A stretch of 57,228 nucleotides of DNA, from the NCBI GenBank assembly GCA_016841765.1, contig JAENYN010000031.1, forward strand, positions 1-57,228, written 5' to 3'. The position numbers and the translations under genes were made by a program. This stretch comes from Guptibacillus hwajinpoensis (lineage in GTDB: Bacteria; Bacillota; Bacilli; Bacillales; Bacillaceae_O). Positions 25,535 to 33,257 of the stretch are shown piece after piece. Under the pieces are notes generated by a model, which saw only the letters and a list, made by a program, of their open reading frames with translations, had not been told where the DNA came from and did not search any database. Numbering within the stretch: position 1 is the first letter of the stretch; every line of letters begins with the position of its first letter.

Positions 25535-25598
25535 AAATAGCACCCTAACTCGCATGCTGACAATATTCATTGTCAAGTCGTTATTCGGGGTGCTATTT
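25535..25598. terminator. Nested hairpin, possible terminator
   Basis: The outer stem AAATAGCACCC/GGGTGCTATTT encloses a second hairpin TGACAAT-x4-ATTGTCA. A T-rich stretch follows on the plus strand. Confidence 0.5.
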
Positions 25599-25799
25599 GC
25601 TATGCTATTTTATTGTTATTATCTTAGAAAAGGTTGATACATCAATAAAAACAACCATGCGATTTACAGTGCTAAAAGGTATGCTAATTCATATGCCACT
25701 TGCAGTGTTTCTCCACGGAAACGGAACTACTTACCTTCACAGGCAGTGATTTTCTCGCTGTTAAGGAAATTATAAAATTTTTGCGTTGTGGATAAAAAG

Positions 25800-25935
25800 C
25801 GAGAAGGGAGTCATCCAGCTCCAGGTGCCAGCGGCTATCGTCATAAGCGGTGATCCCCTCTGGAAGAAAAGACCACCTTCCTGCGGGTACCCCCGCTTAT
25901 GCGTACGCCGCTAAGCAGGCGCCCTGCGCTTTTGT
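25800..25935. repeat. Dispersed repeat, family D (single copy here)
   Basis: CCAGCTCCAG, CGTCATAAGCGG, then CCGCTTATGCGTACGCCGC and CAGGCGCCCTGCGCTTTTG form nested inverted blocks. I recall similar elements scattered in other Bacillus genomes. It ends right at the 3' end of the hemolysin III-like gene. Confidence 0.55.
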
Positions 25936-25937
25936 TC

Positions 25938-26585
25938 TTACAAGACATATAAATAGACACTTAAGAAGTGAAAAAGGCTCCCTGCAAGAATGAATAAGTG
26001 AAAAATCTCGTGGAATCCCATGTGTTTGAATGATAAGAACTTCGGTTTTAGTGCGTAAATGATTCCGCCGATTGTGTAAATTACTCCCCCAATGATAAGG
26101 AGTGTAATGCCAGATGTGCTGATTGCGTTTGCAAGCGGTGAGCTGAAAAAGACAACAATCCATCCCATGGCGATATATAGCGTTGTGGAAAGCCATCTTG
26201 GAGAATGGAACCAAATCAATTTGAATGCAACGCCCAGTAAAGCAAGACCCTGGATGACTGCGAATAGAATCCATCCGGTTGCCCCTTTCAGACTGATCAG
26301 ACAAAGTGGGGTATAGGTCCCGGCAATCAATACAAAGATCATTGAATGGTCAATTCTCCTGAGGAACGCAATGATCCGGGGCTTTGCAATGACCATATGG
26401 TAGGTTGCGGACGCGGCATATAATAAAATCATACTTATTCCAAATATGATGACTGCGGTGATGGCAAGAGCTGAGCCTGTTTCGATGGATGCTTTTATGA
26501 CCATAGCAAGCAGGCCGGCAAAAGCTAGAAGGGCACCTGCCAAATGTGTCAGGCCGTTGATTGGCTCACGAATAAACAGATTCAT
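25938..26585 (-). CDS. trhA: Hemolysin III family (PAQR-type) membrane protein
   Basis: A 215-residue protein with seven predicted helices. It opens EPINGLTHLAGALLAFAGL, whose His belongs to the metal site of the family, and has ASATYHMV and later FHEIFHLFILAGSLFHF with the paired histidines. It matches YplQ/TrhA-type proteins, linked to membrane lipid balance rather than true hemolysis. It is divergent from the DUF1836 gene. Its promoter (TTGACT-N17-TACGAT on the minus strand) is bracketed by ATGTAGT half-sites. Confidence 0.88.
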   Translation of the reverse strand: MNLFIREPINGLTHLAGALLAFAGLLAMVIKASIETGSALAITAVIIFGISMILLYAASATYHMVIAKPRIIAFLRRIDHSMIFVLIAGTYTPLCLISLKGATGWILFAVIQGLALLGVAFKLIWFHSPRWLSTTLYIAMGWIVVFFSSPLANAISTSGITLLIIGGVIYTIGGIIYALKPKFLSFKHMGFHEIFHLFILAGSLFHFLSVYLYVL

Positions 26586-26602
26586 AAAACGAACACCTCT
26601 TT

Positions 26603-26652
26603 ATGTAGTTATTGATACTACATATAATCGTATTACTGTTTTATCATGTAGT
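26603..26652. promoter_or_regulatory. Shared operator region between trhA and the DUF1836 gene
   Basis: ATGTAGT-N7-ACTACAT (26603-26623) is a perfect inverted repeat at the trhA start site. A third ATGTAGT (26646-26652) overlaps the trhA -35, TTGACT read on the minus strand. The spacing suggests a dimeric repressor that can bridge the promoter. Confidence 0.6.
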
Positions 26653-26657
26653 CAAGG

Positions 26658-26686
26658 TTTACTGTGCAATTTCTGTAACGTATAAT
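26658..26686 (+). promoter_or_regulatory. Promoter of the DUF1836 gene
   Basis: TTTACT, a 17-nt spacer and a perfect TATAAT, 31 bp before the start codon. Confidence 0.75.
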
Positions 26687-26716
26687 AAAGAAAAAAGACG
26701 AAGAAGAGGTTTTTCC

Positions 26717-27295
26717 ATGGAAAAGATAAATGATCTCATTTCTGCATTGGAACCGGACAACCAATTGACACTGGAGGAAATACCGGATTTGGATTTATAT
26801 ATGGATCAGGTGATTCAATTATTTGAAAAGAAATTCAGCAGTTCAAAGCGAAATGATGATGAAAAAGTGCTGACGAAAACAATGATCAACAACTATGCAA
26901 AAGGAAAACTGTTGTTCCCGATTAAAAATAAAAAGTATTCAAAGGAGCATCTGATTTTAATTAGCCTGATCTATCAGTTGAAGGGCGTGCTCAGTATTAA
27001 TGATATCAAGACTGTTCTCGATCGAATTAATACAAGAATACATGAAGAAGATTTTGGGATAGATCCGCTTTACAATAGCTTTTTGCATCTATCCGGGTTG
27101 AACGCCGCAAGATTTACAGAGGATATTAAGGGGTGTGCAAGTGAAGTAAAGGAGGAAGTGGCCCATATGAAGGAAAAGGATGAGGATCATATGGAACACG
27201 TATTGTTGATCGCTTCTCTTGTTAATATGAGCAATCTCTATCGTAGAGCGGCAGAAAGATTGGTGGACGAAATAGGCGAGGGGAAAGAAGAATAG
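26717..27295 (+). CDS. DUF1836 protein, probable DNA-binding regulator
   Basis: A 192-residue protein started at ATG 26717 behind GAAGAGGT; the frame is open upstream but that part overlaps the promoter. The middle matches DUF1836: LTKTMINNYAKGKLLFPIKNK followed by YSKEHLILISLIYQLKGVLSINDIKTVL, which resembles the MerR-like helix-turn-helix layout. The C-terminal part is helical. A regulator divergent from a membrane protein with a shared palindrome is a classic pair, so it may control trhA and itself; that is inference. Confidence 0.8.
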   Translation: MEKINDLISALEPDNQLTLEEIPDLDLYMDQVIQLFEKKFSSSKRNDDEKVLTKTMINNYAKGKLLFPIKNKKYSKEHLILISLIYQLKGVLSINDIKTVLDRINTRIHEEDFGIDPLYNSFLHLSGLNAARFTEDIKGCASEVKEEVAHMKEKDEDHMEHVLLIASLVNMSNLYRRAAERLVDEIGEGKEE

Positions 27296-27306
27296 AATTC
27301 TTAATG

Positions 27307-27377
27307 ACAGTTCCCGTCACCACCCGTAAATCTCGAGTAATAAGCCTGTTCGACAAAACTCGGGTAGTGACAGGCAC
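27307..27377. repeat. Dispersed hairpin repeat, family A (copy 5)
   Basis: A degenerate left arm (CAGTTCCCGTCAC) and intact right arm GTGACAGGCAC around CTGTTCGACAAAACTCGGG. It lies just after the DUF1836 gene and has a T-run. Confidence 0.7.
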
Positions 27378-27467
27378 TCTTTTTAGAGACATTTAACAAA
27401 ACAATAACGAATCCGGGGACTCAGAGAAATTGTTAATGAACCTCTGGAAATCTACTCAATGCACGCT

Positions 27468-27508
27468 AAAAAAGCCAAAGCTTTGTTTTATTCAAAGCTT
27501 TGGCTTTA
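27468..27508. terminator. Bidirectional terminator, twin of the one at 16890
   Basis: AAAGCCAAAGCTTTG/CAAAGCTTTGGCTTT, differing from the 16890 copy only in the loop. It lies about 110 bp past the LysE stop. Confidence 0.75.
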
Positions 27509-27615
27509 CGTTTTCCTTTCCAGGAGGAATTTACAGGCGCTTACAGCAAGCTTCTTATAAGTCCGCTGACTATTGAGAGGGTTTTTGTTTTGATGATTGA
27601 CACTTGTCCCGGGAC

Positions 27616-28242
27616 TCATAACTTAATGGCTAAAACGATGCTGACGCCAAACAGAATAATAATGCTGCCAAAAACTTTATTCACTTTTTTTAAATTATGA
27701 TCATTTATTCTAGCTTTATATTTATTGGTTATATAGGTCAATAATATCCACCATAATCCCCCGCCTGCAAAGACCCCTGCTATTAATTGGAGAGCTCCGG
27801 TGTAATTGTTATCTAATCCTTTCAAGCCGAAGCCTGCAAAAATCACTAAGAAAGAGACCACAGTTGTGGGATTGCTTATCGTCAATAAAAACGTGGACAG
27901 AAACGCCCCTATATGGCTGTGGACATTTTTATTTTCTTTCTCTGCGTCCATATCATTAAATTGCAACCTTGATTGATATATTTTTATCCCAATCAAAAGA
28001 ATCATCATCCCGCCGAAGAGCCGGAACCAAAATTGATAATGAATTAAAAAATCAGATATGAAAGTTAATCCGAAAGCAACGATACTGCCATAAACTAGAT
28101 CAGCCACACTCGCACCCAATCCTGACGTAAGGCCATAAATTGGACCATGAATTAAAACTCTTCTTACAGATAGTGCCCCGACAGGTCCAACGGGCACACC
28201 TATTATGATGCCTATGAGCAGTCCCTTCATAAAAAGCAGCAT
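27616..28242 (-). CDS. LysE/RhtB-family exporter
   Basis: A 208-residue membrane protein with six helices. It carries the family start GIIIGVPVGPVGALSVRRVL and the mid-section FRLFGGMMILLIGIKIYQS, then FLLTISNPTTVVSF, a conserved Asn-Pro motif. LysE-type proteins export amino acids or related compounds. It follows the acyl-CoA ligase-like gene by 46 bp on the same strand and is probably its operon partner. Confidence 0.88.
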   Translation of the reverse strand: MLLFMKGLLIGIIIGVPVGPVGALSVRRVLIHGPIYGLTSGLGASVADLVYGSIVAFGLTFISDFLIHYQFWFRLFGGMMILLIGIKIYQSRLQFNDMDAEKENKNVHSHIGAFLSTFLLTISNPTTVVSFLVIFAGFGLKGLDNNYTGALQLIAGVFAGGGLWWILLTYITNKYKARINDHNLKKVNKVFGSIIILFGVSIVLAIKL

Positions 28243-28288
28243 TTCCAGCCGACCCCTATTCTCCGAACTTGGATTTATATGATTAAGC

Positions 28289-29623
28289 TTAGGATATGAC
28301 CATAGATCTTTTACCGGTATCAGGATTTATGGGGATTTCATCCACTTCCTGGATAGAGTAATGAAGATTCGTAAGCTTTTTCTCTTTCAGGATCTCATTC
28401 ATATTGCTGCGAACACTTTCCTTAATGTTTTGACGATCTTCATCCAGAAACTCGATATTGATTTGGAAATCTTTTTTGGAATGCTGGATGAATTGATAAT
28501 GAATGTTTCCTTCCGTATCAATATCATCAATAATTAACGGGTGCAGGAAATCGGCTTCACCATCTTCATTTATAAACCACATGATTTCTTCGTTGCGCCC
28601 GATAATGCTTTCAATTTTCGTGAATGGCAACATTTCATTTGGTGTACGCTGTTTTTCTGTCAGCTTATCTGATAATTGATAACGGATTAATGGCTGAGAA
28701 TAATTGTATAACGGTGTGATAAATGTATTGGCAGTAAACATTTCACAATAATTCAGATCGTCAAATAGATAAAAGCCATTTGAGTTCGTTCTCTCCATCC
28801 CGAGCATCAGCGATTCACTGGCGGCATAAATGTTGATCACTTCCACGCCGAATATACCTTCAAAATATTGTCTGAGTTGGTGGGTTAACGGTTCCCCGCC
28901 GGTAACGACATCGATTACATCCACGGCCACCTTTTTTCTTTCAATCAAATCACACAGTATTTTTAAAGCCGAAGGGTAGCCGATAATGATGTTAGGTTGA
29001 AAGTCGTTAATTTGATCGATCCATTCATTTAAAGGTAAATTCACATTTAATATTAATGGTTCGTATCCAAATTCCTTAATACCTGAACTTGCCGCCATAA
29101 CTCCGCCGAATCTGCCTTCTGTCGCTGCAATATAGGCAACTCGGACCTTTTTGGAAAAAACAGTTTTTAAAGGGACGTTCCCTTTAGCTGCACGAACACC
29201 GGCAGATAATATCGTTTTCCAGGCTTGATCATCATAAGTAAAGAAGGTTGGATTTCCTGTACTTCCTGAAGAGTGAACAATACTATATTTATTTAGGTAT
29301 TTGCTTTGCTGATCCGTATTTTCTGTGGTGAATCGTTTTATTTTTTCAAAAGTCAAATCCTCAGTTGTAGATATGTCATCAAAGTGCTCTATAAATAGGG
29401 ACTTATTGATAGTGGGTAAGGATTCGATGGGAATATCCTGCAAATCATTTTTTTTGATGCCATGACTCAAATAATAATCGTGATAGAATTTGGAATGATC
29501 GAAGGCATACTTTAAAATTTTCCGGAATTTTTTCTCTCTAATATCCAGGATTTCCTGTCTGCTTTTTTTAAAGTTATGATTTAGTCTAAAAAATTCGAGG
29601 GCAATTTGTGCATAATTAAGCAT
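28289..29623 (-). CDS. Phenylacetate-CoA ligase (PaaK/CapK)-family protein
   Basis: A 444-residue adenylate-forming enzyme. The P-loop-like AMP motif reads IVHSSGSTGNPTFFTYD, and INIYAASESLMLG is the A5-type adenine-binding motif. The late segment PINPDTGKRS resembles the PRTxxGKR region of PaaK enzymes, with the catalytic Lys/Arg at the end. It should activate a carboxylic acid as acyl-adenylate or acyl-CoA. CapK-type relatives serve capsule or secondary-metabolite pathways, so the substrate is open. It forms an operon with the LysE exporter. A GAAGG site precedes ATG 29623. Confidence 0.8.
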   Translation of the reverse strand: MLNYAQIALEFFRLNHNFKKSRQEILDIREKKFRKILKYAFDHSKFYHDYYLSHGIKKNDLQDIPIESLPTINKSLFIEHFDDISTTEDLTFEKIKRFTTENTDQQSKYLNKYSIVHSSGSTGNPTFFTYDDQAWKTILSAGVRAAKGNVPLKTVFSKKVRVAYIAATEGRFGGVMAASSGIKEFGYEPLILNVNLPLNEWIDQINDFQPNIIIGYPSALKILCDLIERKKVAVDVIDVVTGGEPLTHQLRQYFEGIFGVEVINIYAASESLMLGMERTNSNGFYLFDDLNYCEMFTANTFITPLYNYSQPLIRYQLSDKLTEKQRTPNEMLPFTKIESIIGRNEEIMWFINEDGEADFLHPLIIDDIDTEGNIHYQFIQHSKKDFQINIEFLDEDRQNIKESVRSNMNEILKEKKLTNLHYSIQEVDEIPINPDTGKRSMVIS

Positions 29624-30061
29624 GAATAGACCTTCTTTCTTTGGATAGTTAGTTTTTATGTTGCAATCTGCTGGAGTCTTTCATGAAAAATGCACTTTTT
29701 ATTATACTACTATATAAAATTAAGGAGAGCTATCGAATTGAAATTAGGTCTAAAGTGACCATTACTTTCACATTGAATTGTTATTTCGGCAGGATATAAG
29801 GAATTTCAAAAAAGCCGAGTGATAGAGATGTTCTTTCATCAGGTTACGAGACGGGTGGAAGGCCCATTCTTCATATCGGTTTTTTTAGACGGTTTCTTTT
29901 ACACGGTTCCCTGCTTAAATTAAGATAAACGGATTTAAACTCTCTAAATGTACCTCTTAAGACTCGTGTGAAAACCCAGGAATGATAGCACTTACAGGCA
30001 TTCACCCATTCCTCTCCAGTTCCATATAGTAAAAAGAGTTAAATGGAGAGGAGTGCTGGAT
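29624..30061. other. Intergenic region, 438 bp
   Basis: The left part is the upstream region of the ligase gene. The right end has a SigK-type promoter at 30004-30031. No other gene is seen. Confidence 0.45.
30004..30031 (+). promoter_or_regulatory. SigK-type (late mother-cell) promoter
   Basis: AC, a 17-nt spacer and CATATAGTA, which matches the SigK -10 form CATAnnnTA exactly. It lies 30 bp before the start of the Pro/Gly-rich gene. Confidence 0.55.
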
Positions 30062-30412
30062 TTGTATCAGGAAGATCCGTATTTTTTTGATTATGACATG
30101 CCTGAGTGGAACAGTGACGACCGGCAGTATCCCGGAGGTTATTACGGTCCGCCGCCGGCTGGCGGAGGCATTCCTCCAATGGGGCCGCCGCCGGCCTTTT
30201 CGCCTCCTATTCCTGCCTGGCAGTACGGCCCTGCCGGCATGAGGAGTTGTTTGTATCGGAATACGTATATTTGGTTAAGGAACGGCAGCAGTTTTTGGTT
30301 TTTCCCGACCTTTGTGGGCAGGAATGCAATCGTCGGTTTTAGGTGGAGAAGGCTCGGCTGGATTTATCATGTCATTAATCCGAACACGGTCAGATCTTTT
30401 CAATGTTTTTAA
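30062..30412 (+). CDS. Pro/Gly-rich probable spore-layer protein
   Basis: A 116-residue protein started at TTG 30062, 8 nt after GGAGAGGAG; a GTG at 30053 is the alternative. The first half is acidic and aromatic, then Pro/Gly-rich (PPPAGGGIPPMGPPP). The second half has an Arg/Trp/Tyr-rich unit (RNTYIWLRNG, GFRWRRLGWIYHVINP). I do not recognise a named family, although small proteins with this aromatic end occur in Bacillus. A SigK-type promoter and the neighbouring coat genes suggest a spore surface role. Confidence 0.6.
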   Translation: MYQEDPYFFDYDMPEWNSDDRQYPGGYYGPPPAGGGIPPMGPPPAFSPPIPAWQYGPAGMRSCLYRNTYIWLRNGSSFWFFPTFVGRNAIVGFRWRRLGWIYHVINPNTVRSFQCF

Positions 30413-30573
30413 CGGCCGCAGAATGAGGGTTTTTTCTGAAAAACATGATAAGCATGCACTGAAAGTCATCCGATATCTTTGATGGTTTTTTCACTGCCAA
30501 AAGCAAGCTTACTATTAGCAGTCAACCGCCAGTTGTTCCCTTTTGCCAGTCGCATTCTACATCCGTTCGACAA

Positions 30574-30605
30574 AAAGAATCCATCCTGTTAGCGGATGGA
30601 TTCTT
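30574..30605. terminator. Terminator between the Pro/Gly-rich gene and the coat gene
   Basis: AAAGAATCCATCC pairs with GGATGGATTCTTT. It lies 160 bp past one gene and just past the convergent coat gene. Confidence 0.75.
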
Positions 30606-30634
30606 TCATGTGTTCTGTTGATTCGTTTCAGTCG

Positions 30635-31119
30635 TTACATAGCAGCATCCACAAATAAGGCCGGCAAGCACTGGATCGAACTGAAACATGAAACATCGAT
30701 CGTGATGTGCACGCCTGTTGGCACCAAATCACCGATTTCTGCATAATCTAATTGACAACAGGGGGTGCATTCCATCGTCGTGTTGATTGTCTTTAATCCA
30801 GGGTGGTCTTTTAGTTTTAACAATTCCAAACACGCACAATCACCTTTAATATCCTTCACTCGGAAAAGAAAAGTAGGAAACCAGATCCAGCGTTCTTTCT
30901 GCCAGCTATAATCTGTTGGAGTCATATGCCATAAGCAATAAATGGTTTTGACTCACAATACAGGATGAATGGGATTGTATTTTTCTTTTGGCGAGTTGAT
31001 TCATCAATAAGTCCATGTAGAGATGACTCACGGGCACCGATATCAACTTTCCGCTGAGCATCTGCTATCTTTTCCAAAGCGGTTCTTACGCAATTGTTTT
31101 CATTGCTGCAGCTTTCCAA
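30635..31119 (-). pseudogene. CotZ/CotY-like spore coat protein, split by a frameshift
   Basis: Two minus-strand frames join into one CotZ-like protein of about 160 residues. The first (TTG 31119, AAGGGGG 8 nt upstream) gives CSNENNCVRTALEKIADAQ and NTIPFILYCESKPFIAYG. The second (30925-30635) gives FPTFLFRVKDIKGDCACLELL and ITIDVSCFSSIQCLP. These follow the CotZ order: a CVREAVENI-like start, IPFxIF, PLVAFG, FFRVExxxGxCA and VDLDCFCAINCL. The frames meet in an ATATGA overlap, so a real frameshift, a sequencing error or coupled translation are all possible. A SigK-type promoter lies upstream. Confidence 0.75.
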
Positions 31120-31156
31120 TGATCCTGCCCCCTTTTCCAGCAAACTGCTTTTTCAA

Positions 31157-31183
31157 TATCCTATGGAACGAAGGTGCTTTTGT
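31157..31183 (-). promoter_or_regulatory. SigK-type promoter of the CotZ-like gene
   Basis: On the minus strand: AC (31183-31182), a 16-nt spacer, then CATAGGATA (31165-31157), an exact CATAnnnTA match. It fits late mother-cell expression of an outer coat gene. Confidence 0.6.
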
Positions 31184-31232
31184 TTCAGTTGCCGGCCTAT
31201 GTTGGACGTATTTCCGCATAGGTATGTAAAAC

Positions 31233-31274
31233 AAAAACCTCTGATCTGGAAGGACCAATGAACCAGAGGTTTTT
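31233..31274. terminator. Terminator of the endospore-appendage-like gene
   Basis: AAAAACCTCTG pairs with CAGAGGTTTTT. On the minus strand it lies about 80 bp past the stop at 31355. Confidence 0.8.
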
Positions 31275-31354
31275 GCGATTAATAAACCGTTCAGATGCCT
31301 GGTCTATAAACTAGCATCCCTTTGTACAAACAGAAAGGATGAATTGTTTCCTGT

Positions 31355-31750
31355 TTAAATTTTGTACCGTGGAGTGAGGCAAAGTTCACCCTGGGCAGGG
31401 CCTTCCGCTGCAGTGTTGGCTGTTGTCGCACGGATCACATCAAAGTTTCCAACTGTGAACATGAAACATCCGCCTGGCGGGATAACGGCTGTTCTGATTA
31501 CAGTACCGCCGCCCCCTTCAGCGTTTGCACCTCTTACAAACGAGACAGTCATGTTAGTCTGACTGCAGTTTCTCACCGTTCCGGAAGCCACAAGGGAATC
31601 ACACTGGCTTGCATTTGTTGCATACAGCACTGTTGGCGTCCCTCCTGCAGCTACACTGAAATCACAGCAAATCTTATCCTGTAAAAGATCCTTTTCATTG
31701 CAGCAGTTGAAGCAGCAGTTGTCATGATTGTTCTTGTCGTTCTTATTCAT
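31355..31750 (-). CDS. Endospore appendage (Ena)-like subunit, DUF3992
   Basis: A 131-residue protein behind AAAGGAGG. It has a Cys-rich N-terminal connector (CCFNCC), a linking CC in LLQDKICCDFSV, a beta-rich core with SGTVRNCSQTNMTVSFV, IPPGGCFMFTVGNFDVI, and the ending GELCLTPRYKI. This layout fits the Ena subunits of Bacillus spore fibres, where N-terminal Cys residues cross-link successive subunits into pili. There is no signal peptide, as expected for mother-cell assembly. It lies beside a CotZ-like gene. The family call is from memory of the Ena pattern. Confidence 0.7.
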   Translation of the reverse strand: MNKNDKNNHDNCCFNCCNEKDLLQDKICCDFSVAAGGTPTVLYATNASQCDSLVASGTVRNCSQTNMTVSFVRGANAEGGGGTVIRTAVIPPGGCFMFTVGNFDVIRATTANTAAEGPAQGELCLTPRYKI

Positions 31751-31980
31751 TAACTAAATAACCTCCTTTAATTTTTAGACAGCGTGTAATTTGAAACTCC
31801 TTGGACTTGTTTCTATCGCTGTCTGATACTATTAAATGCAAAAGCAGCTATTTCGCATGTATGCCTGTCTATTTATCCGGCCTATTTATCTGCCGTTTTC
31901 GTCCATTTTCGGCATTAACCTATCAATTTATGGGGGAAGATAATGGAGAAGCAGGGGAGTGACAATTAAAATTCGCCTTA

Positions 31981-32029
31981 AAAAAAGAACCATCCTGCCT
32001 CTCGATGAATGGAAGGATGGTTCTTTTTT
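31981..32029. terminator. Bidirectional terminator
   Basis: AAAAAAGAACCATCC pairs with GGATGGTTCTTTTTT, an unusually long AT-flanked stem. Confidence 0.8.
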
Positions 32030-32157
32030 ATAGTGTCATGAAAACCTGGTGGCAGGCAATGCAGCAGCCCTCACTTTATCCTTTTGTATAGTTGATTTAC
32101 TCCCGGCTGAAGCTAAAAGCAAATGGAGAATGTCCGAAATCTATGAATCGAAAATAA

Positions 32158-32192
32158 GAGCCCTGCCCGTATGCTTCCAACAGGCAGGGCTC
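32158..32192 (-). terminator. Terminator of the holin-like gene
   Basis: GAGCCCTGCC pairs with GGCAGGGCTC. A T-rich tail follows on the minus strand. Its right arm ends just before the stop of the gene at 32197. Confidence 0.7.
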
Positions 32193-32196
32193 CTAT

Positions 32197-32448
32197 TCAT
32201 GCTTTTTCCTTCGTCTGCTTAACGAGCTGATGCCCAAACACCGCAACCCCCGCCGCAATAATCGCATTCACAACCGCATCAGGGGTAAACCCGAATGAAA
32301 ATACCGCTAAAGCAAGCGACACGAAAAACAGGATCCAGATGATCATCCAATCCGGCACTTTCGGAGTCCGCTTCAATGCAAAACCCAACACCCACAGTAC
32401 CGGTACGAGGAACATATAACTGTCACTTAAATAGTGCGTGACATCCAT
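32197..32448 (-). CDS. Phage holin-like small membrane protein
   Basis: An 83-residue protein with two or three hydrophobic stretches: MFLVPVLWVLGFAL, WMIIWILFFVSLALAVFSFGF and VVNAIIAAGVAVFGHQLV. It ends with a charged tail (KQTKEKA), the usual holin plan. No lysin or other phage gene is nearby. A second holin-like gene lies 440 bp upstream on the same strand, so the pair may be a prophage remnant or serve a host function. Confidence 0.65.
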   Translation of the reverse strand: MDVTHYLSDSYMFLVPVLWVLGFALKRTPKVPDWMIIWILFFVSLALAVFSFGFTPDAVVNAIIAAGVAVFGHQLVKQTKEKA

Positions 32449-32888
32449 CGTTTTATGCAGCCCCCTCCATCAAGTGATCGGCAAAGCTGCTGACAGCCAG
32501 CCCTTTACCACGAAATCCCTTTCTTATTGAAAGGCTGTGTTAACGTACAATGTTGATTTGTACTGAAGTTGATTGGAGCGGAAAGCTAGCCCCTGCAGCG
32601 GAAACCAACAATGACGTTTAACAGAACCTATTGAAAATATATGAAAGGGACTGGAGCTATAGTCAGGTTGAAGAAAAACGAATTTGCATGAGGATTGGAA
32701 TGGCTTAAACCTTACCCGTTTATCAATCAACAGGAAACGGACCGTCTTTTCCAGAGGGGAATGCCGGCCAGAGAAGAATTTTAGGGAGTGCAGGCGAAAA
32801 AAACAACATAGAACCGGTTGAATAGAGTCCATTGAGAGTAGGGGGTAACAGCGGCGTCGCGGTTTGCCCCCTGGTGAAGGGGAAGTAT
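32449..32888. other. Intergenic region, 440 bp
   Basis: It holds a fragment of the family C element (32565-32605: TTGATTGGAGCGGAAAGC, CCCCTGCAGCGG). Open frames across the rest lack ribosome binding sites and homology. Nothing else is recognised. Confidence 0.45.
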
Positions 32889-33191
32889 TCAATGGAGGTT
32901 TGAGAGCCCTCTTTCAGCTCTCTTTCGATAGGCCAGCAAAGCCGTTTTTAATGAGGCATAAATTCCGACAGCGGCGTTGCCGTAAAATAAGCCCATGAAA
33001 ATGCCGGCCCATACATTACCTGGATGGGCAATGAAAATGGAAAAGGCCAGGCCGATGATGTTGGCGGCTGTCGGGACAAACACGTTTGGAATCGGAAAGG
33101 CTATTTTTAAGATTTGCGTAAGGATGACGACAGCCGGTACAGCAATGATGGCATCCCAGACATTTGTATGGATGATCGGAAAGTGTTCCAA
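32889..33191 (-). CDS. Small membrane protein, holin-like
   Basis: A 100-residue protein. TTG 33191, 6 nt after AGAGGTG, is the likely start; the GTG at 33200 overlaps the ribosome binding site. Three hydrophobic segments are visible (IIAVPAVVILTQILKIAF, NIIGLAFSIFI, VWAGIFMGLFYGNAAVGIYA) with a basic tail. It resembles phage holins in size and topology. Together with the gene at 32197 it may form a two-component pore, which is inference. Confidence 0.55.
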   Translation of the reverse strand: MEHFPIIHTNVWDAIIAVPAVVILTQILKIAFPIPNVFVPTAANIIGLAFSIFIAHPGNVWAGIFMGLFYGNAAVGIYASLKTALLAYRKRAERGLSNLH

Positions 33192-33257
33192 GAAACTCAC
33201 CTCTTTCGGTTAGTGTCAGCGACTGGCATTATTTAATCTTTCTGTGAACGGGCGCAG

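Larger units (their letters stand above)
25321..25937. other. Intergenic region, 617 bp
   Basis: No gene is seen. It holds a nested hairpin (25535-25598), the motif shared with 24352 (25703-25747) and a dispersed repeat around 25800-25935. Confidence 0.5.
31751..32196. other. Intergenic region, 446 bp
   Basis: It holds the upstream region of the Ena-like gene and two terminators (31981-32029, 32158-32192). No gene is seen. Confidence 0.5.

Noticed and set aside
30053-30061. GTG 30053 as start of the Pro/Gly-rich gene
   Set aside because: It lies within the ribosome binding site; TTG 30062 has normal spacing.
32524-32892. 122-codon minus-strand frame between the holin-like genes
   Set aside because: Contains a family C fragment, has low-complexity Phe/Ser content and no ribosome binding site.
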